Assembly (NCBI GenBank): GCA_020634855.1
Contig: JACKAU010000003.1
Location: forward strand, 682,001-746,000
Source of the DNA: Anaerolineales bacterium
GTDB lineage: Bacteria; Chloroflexota; Anaerolineae; 4572-78; J111
Direction of reading: 5' to 3'
Length of the DNA: 64,000 bases
Part shown: in pieces, positions 1 through 7,040 of the stretch
Layout of the letters: each line of letters begins with the position of its first letter
Numbering within the stretch: position 1 is the first letter of the stretch
Translations under genes and position numbers: made by a program
The notes under the pieces: generated by a model
What the model was told of the DNA's origin: nothing
Database searches by the model: none
Seen by the model: the letters and a program-made list of their open reading frames with translations, nothing else

Positions 1-47
1 GCGTTTCGGCAGGCGATTTATCACATCTCGTCGGTTATGCCGGTGCA

Positions 48-1430
48 TCATTCAGCCTCTTGATTATTGCCGGATTTCTTTTTGCCGCTGTTGGCCGGTT
101 TATTCGGCGGCGGTTCGGACGATTTATCGATGGGAGGGGCGTCCTCTTCCGGTGGGTGTGGCGGGGTATCGGCCGGCGCTTTGGGTGCTTTTGGCACAGC
201 TTTGGTTTGGGCTTGCACCCCGTCGTCTTTGGCTTTAGCTCGCATCCGAGCGCCCTGCGGATCGAAGAAGGGGGTATTAACAACTTTGGCCAGCGTTAGC
301 CGCCCGTTGATATCAACCAACAGATTGCAACCGGGCCAGGAAAACTGGGTGGCGACATAGGCCACGGCCAGAGTTTTGCCGACGCTGTACCCACGCGAAC
401 TAAAGGTAATGTATCCTGCCACCGCGCCGGTGGTCATACTCTGTCGATACGATTGCGCTTCGCTGCCACTAAACATCTTTTCCTTGAAGGTGGCTACATC
501 GCCGACACTATAAATTTTGTCCTCGTATGAGGCTGGAACCGGGCTTTCTATCTCAAGCCCGACCCAACGTTCATCAAGGCCGCGCTCCTGAACCCGTAGC
601 AGCGCCTCGCGCCCGATGAACTCACGCTTATCAAACCTGATCCAGCGATCCAGCCCGACGTGAAACGGCGTGTAATTCTCGTTGACATCATTGCCGTAAA
701 GAACCAACGCTTTTTCCAGCCGCAGACTCTGCATCGCGCCGACGCCATACGGCTGCAAGCCGAACTCACGCCCCGTTTGCAGCAAATAGTCCCACAGCAG
801 GCCGACATCCTCCGCCGGGGTGTACAACTCGTAGCCTAACTCGCCGGTGTAGCCGGAGCGGGATAAAACCACATTGATATCGTTAACGCGGGCCGGGGTA
901 AATCGAAAAAAGCGCAGCCGGTTGAGATCGACATCCGCGTCTTGAATGACCGTACTCAAAAACTCTCGCGAGCGCGGCCCCTGGACCACCGGCAGCGCAA
1001 TGGCCCCGCCAACGTCGGTCACATACGTACTGGTGCCGATAGCGTGATCGGCAATCCAGCGGGTGGATTTTTGGCGCGGGCCGGAACTGGTCACGATCAT
1101 AAAATGCTCATCGTGAAATTTATAGACGGTGATATCATCGACCACCCCGCCATACTCATTGCACATGGTCGAGTAGCGCACCTGGCCCGGCTCCATATCG
1201 CGTATATCATTGACCAACAATTGGTTAATCAGCCGCTCTGCGCCCGGCCCCTTGATATCCACCTCACCCATCGAGGACAAATCCTGCATGCCCACGTTGG
1301 CCCGGACGTTAAAGTGCTCTTCCACCGGCGAGGTGTAGGCCAGCGGAAACATATAATCGCCCCCGCCCTTGACCAGCCGGTTAGCCGAGCGAAGATGATA
1401 ATCATACAGGGGCGTTCTGCGTTCTGGCAT
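48..1430 (-). CDS. GcvT-like aminomethyltransferase with proline/lysine-rich C-terminal tail
   Basis: A 460-residue protein of the glycine-cleavage T-protein (GcvT/DmgdO) family, which transfers a one-carbon unit from an amine to tetrahydrofolate. Typical elements are visible: the N-terminal segment FNVRANVGMQDLSSMGEVDI, the VVDDITVY folate-binding region, SGYTGELGYELY, and the GCVT C-terminal barrel near residues 280-395. Start ATG has AAAGGAG 8 nt upstream. It is the last gene of a leftward operon with an MttB-type methyltransferase and an Fe-alcohol dehydrogenase, so a role in demethylating betaine, dimethylglycine or sarcosine, or in accepting corrinoid methyl groups, is inferred. It is probably not the housekeeping GcvT because no gcvH or gcvP is nearby. 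The last ~60 residues are a low-complexity Pro/Lys/Glu tail not usual for the family. Confidence 0.85.
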   Translation of the reverse strand: MPERRTPLYDYHLRSANRLVKGGGDYMFPLAYTSPVEEHFNVRANVGMQDLSSMGEVDIKGPGAERLINQLLVNDIRDMEPGQVRYSTMCNEYGGVVDDITVYKFHDEHFMIVTSSGPRQKSTRWIADHAIGTSTYVTDVGGAIALPVVQGPRSREFLSTVIQDADVDLNRLRFFRFTPARVNDINVVLSRSGYTGELGYELYTPAEDVGLLWDYLLQTGREFGLQPYGVGAMQSLRLEKALVLYGNDVNENYTPFHVGLDRWIRFDKREFIGREALLRVQERGLDERWVGLEIESPVPASYEDKIYSVGDVATFKEKMFSGSEAQSYRQSMTTGAVAGYITFSSRGYSVGKTLAVAYVATQFSWPGCNLLVDINGRLTLAKVVNTPFFDPQGARMRAKAKDDGVQAQTKAVPKAPKAPADTPPHPPEEDAPPIDKSSEPPPNKPANSGKKKSGNNQEAE

Positions 1431-1487
1431 TAAAAACTCCTTTGTTTTAGGGGTTGGTTACTGGAGACCGGTAACTTGAGCTAGAGG

Positions 1488-1512
1488 TTGGGGAACAATA
1501 TCAAGTCCCCAA
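1488..1512. other. Intercistronic stem-loop
   Basis: TTGGGGA (1488-1494) and TCCCCAA (1506-1512) form a 7-bp hairpin in the 92-nt gap between the alcohol dehydrogenase and the GcvT-like gene. It may tune expression of the last gene of the operon. It has no T-run, so it is not a clear terminator. AGATTGG-type heptamers follow at 1511-1535. Confidence 0.4.
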
Positions 1513-1522
1513 TCTCCAATCT

Positions 1523-2713
1523 CTAATCTCTATCTTTCTTTTTCCCCATCTCAAACACCCGTCGGTAAATCTTTTCGTAGCTGGCGACCGACAAATCGCG
1601 GGGATTACCGATAGTCTGCGGATCTTCAAACGCAATACGGGCCAGCATGGGAATTTGTTCCTCAGTAAAACCGAAAGACTGGATGTGGGGAATTTCCACA
1701 TCGTCTGTCAGACGCAACACTGCCTCCACTGCCTTTTCGGCAGCCTGCCACAGACTTAGACCGCGAATATCCTCACCCATTGCCAGCGCAATGCGGGCAA
1801 ATTTTTCCGGTTCGCCTTTAAAGTTATATTCCATTACCGGCCCTAACAGTCGAGCCGTAAACGGGCCGTGGGGTACGTTGGGCAGCACCCCACCTGCCGA
1901 TTGGCTCATAGCATGCGCTGCGCCGGCGCTCTCCTTGCCGTAGGCCAACCCGCCCAGCATCGCCGCCTGACTCATTTTGTAACGGGCTTCGAGGTTATGC
2001 CCTTGGGCAAAAGTAACCCTCAGATAGCGCGCCACGTATTCAATCGCCAGCAGCGCCACCGAGTCGGAAATGGGCTGGGCGTAGGCGCAGGTATAGCACT
2101 CGATGGCGTGGGCCAGAGCGTCCATCCCCGTGCCGGCGGTGACTGCCGGGGGCAGACCCAAGGTCAATTCGGGATCGAGCAGAGCCACCCAGGCGCCGAT
2201 CAGCGCTGTGCCACCGACATTGAATTTTATTTTGCGCTCCGGATCGGTGATGACGGCCCAGAGGGTGACTTCGCTGCCGGTGCCGGCGGTGGTGGGGATA
2301 CAAACCAAGGGCGGAATCCGGTGTTTGATGGGCTGCGGGTCGGCCCACTCGTAATCAAGAATTTGGCCGCCATTACTGGCGATTACGCCAATCGCTTTGG
2401 CGGTGTCCAATGCACTGCCGCCCCCTAGCCCCACCAGGCCATCACAACCCTCACTGGCGTAATACGCCGCACCTTCATCAACCAAAACTGTAGGGGGGTT
2501 CGGCACAATCTGATCGAAAATAACATAATCCATTTTGGCGATATCGAGCGGTCGGGTGGCTCGCTCAAGCAGACCGGCTTTGACGATGCCGGGGTCGGTG
2601 ACAATTAATGGGCGTTTGACGCCCAAATCGCGTAACTCATCAGCCAACGCGTTGATCGCGCCCAAGCCATGTTTCATAACGGTCGGGATTTCAAAATTGC
2701 GGACGGTGTGCAT
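1523..2713 (-). CDS. Iron-containing (type III) alcohol dehydrogenase
   Basis: A 396-residue Fe-ADH family enzyme, oxidising an alcohol or reducing an aldehyde with NAD(P). The nucleotide-binding GLGGGSALDTAKAIG motif is near residue 95, and the metal-binding Asp/His set is visible in TGMDALAHAIECY, in the AHAMS segment and in NVPHG. The length is typical. ATG with AAGGAG 7 nt upstream. It starts 29 nt after the MttB-type gene, so it is co-transcribed. In this setting it could handle betaine aldehyde/choline or formaldehyde released during demethylation; the substrate cannot be read from the sequence. Confidence 0.9.
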   Translation of the reverse strand: MHTVRNFEIPTVMKHGLGAINALADELRDLGVKRPLIVTDPGIVKAGLLERATRPLDIAKMDYVIFDQIVPNPPTVLVDEGAAYYASEGCDGLVGLGGGSALDTAKAIGVIASNGGQILDYEWADPQPIKHRIPPLVCIPTTAGTGSEVTLWAVITDPERKIKFNVGGTALIGAWVALLDPELTLGLPPAVTAGTGMDALAHAIECYTCAYAQPISDSVALLAIEYVARYLRVTFAQGHNLEARYKMSQAAMLGGLAYGKESAGAAHAMSQSAGGVLPNVPHGPFTARLLGPVMEYNFKGEPEKFARIALAMGEDIRGLSLWQAAEKAVEAVLRLTDDVEIPHIQSFGFTEEQIPMLARIAFEDPQTIGNPRDLSVASYEKIYRRVFEMGKKKDRD

Positions 2714-2742
2714 ATAACTCCTTGTGACTAGCGATCAGCTAC

Positions 2743-4293
2743 TTATTTCTTCCACTCTGAACGGGGCTGTCCCGCCCGAATCTCCGCCCGGCGGTGATCG
2801 ACAAACGCATTTAGTTCTTCAGCGATGGCCTCATCCAGCGGGGGAGCTTCATAGTTGCGCAGCATCCTTTTCCACAGCGCGTTGGCTTTTTCGTAGCTAT
2901 CCGGGCTGCCTTCTTCAGCCCACTTTTCGTAGTTATCCATATTAAATACGGTGTGTTGGTAAAAGGCGGTTTCGTAATGGCGCATCGTGTGGGCTGAACC
3001 CAGGAAATGGTTGCCAGGGCCGACCTCCTTAAAGGCATCCCAGGCAAACTCCTCCTCCGACAGACCGATGCCCTCCACGTACTTGGCCATCATCCCACAT
3101 AGTTCCAAGTCCAGCACAAATTTTTCGTACCCGGAAATCAAACCGCCCTCCAACCAACCGGCGGCATGCAGCACGAAGTTAACCCCAGCCTGAACCGTCG
3201 GCCACATCGTGCTGGCCGATTCGTAGCCAGCTTGGGCGTCGGGAATGCGGGAGGCGGTGAAATTGCCGCCCGAGCGATAGGGCAGGTGGTAATGGCGCGC
3301 CATTTGAGCGCCGGCATATAGAGCCAGAGCATTGTCGGGCGTACCAAAGCAGGGCGCGCCGCTGCGCATGTCGATATTGGCCAAAAACGAGCCGTAAATA
3401 CAGGGCGTACCGGGATTGATCATTTGGGCAAAGGCGATCCCGAACAGCGCCTCCGCATTTTGCTGGGCCAGCGTGGCGGCCAGAGTACTGGGCGACATTG
3501 CCCCAGCAATAATAAAGGGCGTGACGATTACGCCTTGCTTGGCTTGCGCGTACACCTCCAACGCGCCGAGCATCCGGTCGTCGAAGCGCAGCGGGCTGGA
3601 GGCATTGACGAGACTGATCATCGCCGGATTTTCACGGATCGCTTCAGCCCCAAATAAAATTTCGGCCATGGTGACCGAGTCACGGGCATTATCGGCGTGG
3701 GTGACGCTACCCATGAAAGCTTTGTCGCTAAGCGTGATATGAGCCAACAACATATCAAGGTGACGCTCTTTGACGTCGATATCGTTCGGCTCGCAGAGGG
3801 TGCCGCCGGCGCTGTGGAGGTGCTGGGCCATATAGGTAAGTTTGGCAAAATTACGAAAATCTTCAATGGTGGCCTCGCGCCGACCGTGATCACGATCGGC
3901 TACGAAGGGAGGGCCATACACGGGCGCAAAGACGATATTCTTACCCCCGATCGGCAAATGATTGGCCGGATTTCGGGCCAGTTGGGTGAAGGTGGCGGGG
4001 GCTTGACGCACAAAGTGCATGAGCGTGTCTTCGTCGATCCAGACCATCTCGCCTTCTACTTTAGCGCCATTTTTCTTAAAAAGTTCCAGTGCCGACGGGT
4101 AGTCGAGCACCAAAATACCGATATCCGACAGCAAACGCATCGAGGCCTGATGAATTTTTTCAACATCTACTTCATACAAAACCTCAGTTACAGGTAATTT
4201 GTTCACCAGGGGTTTTATCTTCCCCGGTTGAGCGGCTCTTGAACTTCTTTCACGGCGCTCGCGGCGACGGGCATGACGATCACGATCGGCCAT
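2743..4293 (-). CDS. MttB-family (non-pyrrolysine) quaternary amine:corrinoid methyltransferase
   Basis: A 516-residue protein of the trimethylamine methyltransferase superfamily. The family segments around MRLLSDIGILVLDYPSALEL, TLCEPNDIDV, MGSVTHADNARDSVTMAEI and the C-terminal EVGPGNHFLGSAHTMRHY are recognisable. The frame is open throughout with no in-frame amber codon. It therefore belongs with the non-pyrrolysine branch, whose characterised members demethylate glycine betaine (MtgB), proline betaine (MtpB) or carnitine. It is first in an operon with Fe-ADH and GcvT-like genes, next to a glycine betaine transporter. AGGAG lies 11 nt before the ATG. The cognate corrinoid protein is probably the one at 50880-51575. 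Confidence 0.88.
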   Translation of the reverse strand: MADRDRHARRRERRERSSRAAQPGKIKPLVNKLPVTEVLYEVDVEKIHQASMRLLSDIGILVLDYPSALELFKKNGAKVEGEMVWIDEDTLMHFVRQAPATFTQLARNPANHLPIGGKNIVFAPVYGPPFVADRDHGRREATIEDFRNFAKLTYMAQHLHSAGGTLCEPNDIDVKERHLDMLLAHITLSDKAFMGSVTHADNARDSVTMAEILFGAEAIRENPAMISLVNASSPLRFDDRMLGALEVYAQAKQGVIVTPFIIAGAMSPSTLAATLAQQNAEALFGIAFAQMINPGTPCIYGSFLANIDMRSGAPCFGTPDNALALYAGAQMARHYHLPYRSGGNFTASRIPDAQAGYESASTMWPTVQAGVNFVLHAAGWLEGGLISGYEKFVLDLELCGMMAKYVEGIGLSEEEFAWDAFKEVGPGNHFLGSAHTMRHYETAFYQHTVFNMDNYEKWAEEGSPDSYEKANALWKRMLRNYEAPPLDEAIAEELNAFVDHRRAEIRAGQPRSEWKK

Positions 4294-4321
4294 CTTTCAT
4301 TCACTCCTTTGAAAATGGGTT

Positions 4322-4347
4322 GTAGGACAAACTTAAGTTTATCCTAC
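4322..4347. promoter_or_regulatory. 26-bp dyad upstream of the MttB operon (candidate operator)
   Basis: GTAGGAyAAACTTAAGTTTrTCCTAC is an almost perfect palindrome with no spacer and a single off-match on each side. It sits about 30 bp upstream of the MttB start codon, within the leader of the leftward operon. Its length and symmetry suit a dimeric repressor. No regulator gene lies beside it, so the binding protein is unknown. Confidence 0.45.
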
Positions 4348-4472
4348 GGAATTTTCATTGTCGTTGCTGTACCGAGGTTCTATCGAACTCCTATAAAAAT
4401 AGGGAGTCAATTGGTTGGTTCGTTACTTTGATTATTAGCCAAAAACCAACCATCCAACTAACTAACCACCCC

Positions 4473-5558
4473 TCAATGTGGCTCAACCCGAATGATAACA
4501 CCCCCATGCGCCTCAGGCGAAAAATCGGGCGGCCACTGGGTTTGATCGTTATAACTAGCCTGGTTTAGATTGACCTGATCCAGATTGGCGTTACTCAGAT
4601 TAGCCCACCCTAAATTGGCGCGGCTTAAATTAGCGTAACTCAGATCAGCGCCGCGCAAGTCAGCCCAATTTAAATCGGCGTAGCTGAGGTCGGCGTGGTT
4701 GAGATCGGCGTAGCTTAAGTTAGCCCCGTTAAGGGTCGTGTAACTTAAATTGGCGCGACCCAAATCAGCCCGATCCAGGGAGGCGCCGATAAGATTGGCC
4801 TGACTTAAATCCGCTTCACGCAGATCAGCCGCATGCATTTCGGCCCAACTCAGGCTGGCCTGGTGTAATTTACCCTTCCGTATATCAGTTTTGGTGAGCC
4901 TGGCCCCACTCAAGTCAGCCTCATGCAAGTCGGCTTCACTGAGATTCGCCTCGCGGAGATCAGCCTGAACCAGGTCCGCATTGCTTAAATCGAGACCGGA
5001 CATATCGGTATAGCACAAGACAGCTTCGCTTAAAGAGAGAGGTTCTGCCGGAGTCACCTCAACCAGCAGTCGCGGACGAATTTCCGCCGCCCAGGCGCGA
5101 ATGGCATCCCAATTCCGGTAGTCGCCTTGGACCGTATGGCCTGAGGGCATAATCGGCTGCCTGGTGGGGTCAAGGGCGCCGGCAAATAAGCCCAAACCAA
5201 CCGGTTTAATTTGAGGAGCCGCCTTCTGCACCGGTTCCATGTAATCCAGAACCGTTTGGCGGCTGTCTTGAGTATCGCTTACCATGGTCAAACAAGTGGT
5301 AAAGTAGGCTACGGGGATATGCTGAAGTTCAGCTTGATGGGTTTTTAAGAAATTGAAGGCCTCAGGCAGCCATCGTCCGGCCCGAATTGAACTGCCCAAC
5401 ACTAACGCCCCATATTGTTCAATATCTACCACGTCTCTAACATGGCAAACATCAACATTAACATCAGGATCTTGATCGATGACCTCACCCACCGCTTCAG
5501 CGACTTCACCGGTTGATCCACTAACACTCGCGTAAGCCACTAAAATTCGTTTTTCCAT
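4473..5558 (-). CDS. Flavodoxin-like domain fused to pentapeptide repeats
   Basis: A 361-residue fusion. Residues 1-~150 are a flavodoxin/HemG-type domain: KRILVAYASVSGSTGEVAEA is the phosphate-binding loop, followed by LVLGSSIRAGRWLP. From ~residue 185 to ~340 there are about 28 A(D/N)LxX pentapeptide repeats that should form a right-handed quadrilateral beta-helix. Translation from ATG 5558 is preferred over the upstream in-frame start at 5642, because GGAG precedes it and the flavodoxin fold begins at once. The gene is divergent from the betaine-binding protein and upstream of the MttB operon. An electron-transfer role, for example corrinoid reactivation, is conceivable but unproven. The fusion itself is unusual. 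Confidence 0.8.
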   Translation of the reverse strand: MEKRILVAYASVSGSTGEVAEAVGEVIDQDPDVNVDVCHVRDVVDIEQYGALVLGSSIRAGRWLPEAFNFLKTHQAELQHIPVAYFTTCLTMVSDTQDSRQTVLDYMEPVQKAAPQIKPVGLGLFAGALDPTRQPIMPSGHTVQGDYRNWDAIRAWAAEIRPRLLVEVTPAEPLSLSEAVLCYTDMSGLDLSNADLVQADLREANLSEADLHEADLSGARLTKTDIRKGKLHQASLSWAEMHAADLREADLSQANLIGASLDRADLGRANLSYTTLNGANLSYADLNHADLSYADLNWADLRGADLSYANLSRANLGWANLSNANLDQVNLNQASYNDQTQWPPDFSPEAHGGVIIRVEPH

Positions 5559-5687
5559 AAGAGTATCTCCACGGGTATTTACCATCGGCCTTAGATATCG
5601 CGCAGCATCGAGCGTATTGAATTTGGGCAGCGAGGGCCACATCGGAAAAGGTTGGATAAAACTGGCTATTTGAGATCGTCAACTGGT

Positions 5688-5709
5688 GTGATATATCACC
5701 GATATATCG
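5688..5709. promoter_or_regulatory. Tandem palindromes GTGATATATCAC / CGATATATCG
   Basis: Two abutting perfect palindromes (5688-5699 and 5700-5709) carry GATATATC cores 11 bp apart, about one helical turn. They lie between the divergent flavodoxin-fusion and betaine-transporter genes, downstream of the predicted leftward promoter. A dimeric regulator bound here could block the leftward transcript. Confidence 0.45.
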
Positions 5710-5730
5710 CAGCGCGCTAAAAGTGAGGGT

Positions 5731-5760
5731 AGTTTACTATAGGATTTGATATTTTGTCAA
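5731..5760 (-). promoter_or_regulatory. Candidate sigma-70 promoter for the flavodoxin-pentapeptide gene
   Basis: On the minus strand, TTGACA (5755-5760) is followed after 18 bp by TAAACT (5731-5736). The start codon is at 5558, so the leader would be about 165 nt and would include the tandem palindromes. Confidence 0.4.
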
Positions 5761-5785
5761 TAGTTCGCCCCACTGCAAACTTGCT

Positions 5786-5814
5786 TTGACAGTGGAGTCA
5801 GGTGATGTTATATT
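5786..5814 (+). promoter_or_regulatory. Sigma-70 promoter for the glycine betaine binding protein
   Basis: TTGACA (5786-5791), 17-bp spacer, TATATT (5809-5814), followed by a start codon at 5870 with AGGAGGAG. The match to the consensus is close to ideal. Confidence 0.65.
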
Positions 5815-5869
5815 TACCCATTACCACAACCCATTCATCAAAATAATCATTAACTTAAGAGGAGGAGTA

Positions 5870-6955
5870 ATGAGGAAGAAAATAGTGGGAATGGCGTATT
5901 TTATTTTACTATTGAGCTTGGTGTGGGGGCTAACCGCTTGCGGCGGAGCCACCCCCACCCCGGCTCCCCCCGCTGAAGAGCCGGCAGCGGAAGCCGCCGC
6001 GCCAACAGAAGAAGCCGCCCCGGCCGAAGCAGCCGCGCCGACAGAGGAAGCCGCCCCGGCCGAAGCCGCCGCCGATGAAGCAGTTCCTACAAAAGATGTC
6101 ACTATCAAATTAGTTGAGAACCCTTGGTCCGGCTCACAAGTGAATGTGGCGGTCGCCAAAATTCTATTGGAAGAGAAACTGGGGTATCCGGTCGAGATCA
6201 CCAGCATCGACGAGAACGCGCAGTGGTCAGCTTTAGCCAGCGGCGATTTGGACGCCAGCCTGGAAGTATGGCCCTCCGGCCACGCCGATAACGCGGCTTT
6301 ATACATCGATGAACAAGGTAGTGTGGAAAACATCGGTCTACTAGGACCGGTGGGGGTCATCGGCTGGTTTATGCCTTCTTATATGTTGACCGACCATCCC
6401 GAACTTGCGACGTGGGAAGGCTTCACCACCCCAGATGCCGCCGCCCTTTTTGCCACCGCCGAAACCGGCGATAAAGGGCAGTTCCTGGCCGGTGACCAAA
6501 GCTGGGTCCAGTACGACGCCGATATCATCAAAAATCTAGGGATGGATTTCGAGGTGGTGACAGCCGGTTCCGAAGAGGCGCTGCTGGCCGCGCTCGACTC
6601 GGCGTACAGCCGTGAAGAGCCGATCCTGTTCTACTTCTGGACGCCGCACTCGGTTCACGCTCAGTATGATCTAACGCAGGTTGAACTACCCCCCTACAGT
6701 GACGAATGCTACGCCAAAATCCCCGAAGGGGGCGTTGACTGCGCCTACCCGTCCGATGACCTTTACAAAATCGCCTCGGCTCAGTTAGCCGAGAAAGCGC
6801 CTGAAGCCTACGAATTTTTGAAGAACTTCAACTATACCACCCAGGATCAAATTCAAATGATCGCCGCCGTGGAGTTAGACGGCAAATCGCCGGAAGAAGC
6901 GGCTCGCGCTTGGGTCGATGCCAACCAGGACACCTGGCAGGCTTGGCTTCCGTAA
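5870..6955 (+). CDS. Glycine betaine/proline ABC transporter substrate-binding lipoprotein (ProX/OpuAC type)
   Basis: A 361-residue lipoprotein. The signal peptide ends in the lipobox LTAC (Cys ~24), and an Ala/Pro/Glu-rich linker runs to ~residue 75. The OpuAC domain follows: VTIKLVENPWSGSQVNVAVA, then WSALASGDLDASLEVWPSGH, then LFYFWTPHSVHAQYDL, then DLYKIASAQLAEKAPEAYEF. ATG at 5870 is chosen because AGGAGGAG directly precedes it and the signal peptide begins there; the frame opens earlier at 5786. The linker consists of repeated EEAAPAEAAAPT units. It should capture betaine-like solutes outside the membrane and hand them to the fused permease encoded on the opposite strand. Confidence 0.9.
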   Translation: MRKKIVGMAYFILLLSLVWGLTACGGATPTPAPPAEEPAAEAAAPTEEAAPAEAAAPTEEAAPAEAAADEAVPTKDVTIKLVENPWSGSQVNVAVAKILLEEKLGYPVEITSIDENAQWSALASGDLDASLEVWPSGHADNAALYIDEQGSVENIGLLGPVGVIGWFMPSYMLTDHPELATWEGFTTPDAAALFATAETGDKGQFLAGDQSWVQYDADIIKNLGMDFEVVTAGSEEALLAALDSAYSREEPILFYFWTPHSVHAQYDLTQVELPPYSDECYAKIPEGGVDCAYPSDDLYKIASAQLAEKAPEAYEFLKNFNYTTQDQIQMIAAVELDGKSPEEAARAWVDANQDTWQAWLP

Positions 6956-7006
6956 AAAACACAGGAGTCCCAAACACGATTGGGATTTCTCTTGAGCTAA
7001 CAATGA

Positions 7007-7040
7007 AATAGGCCAGGGCGTTGCCCTGGCCTATTAATTT
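7007..7040. terminator. Bidirectional intrinsic terminator
   Basis: AATAGGCCAGGGC (7007-7019) pairs perfectly with GCCCTGGCCTATT (7023-7035) across a GTT loop and is followed by AATTTTTAA. It separates the convergent binding-protein and permease genes. Confidence 0.8.

Noticed and set aside
2743..4293. Pyrrolysine-containing trimethylamine methyltransferase
   Set aside because: The frame is continuous with no in-frame UAG, so it is of the non-pyrrolysine MttB branch.
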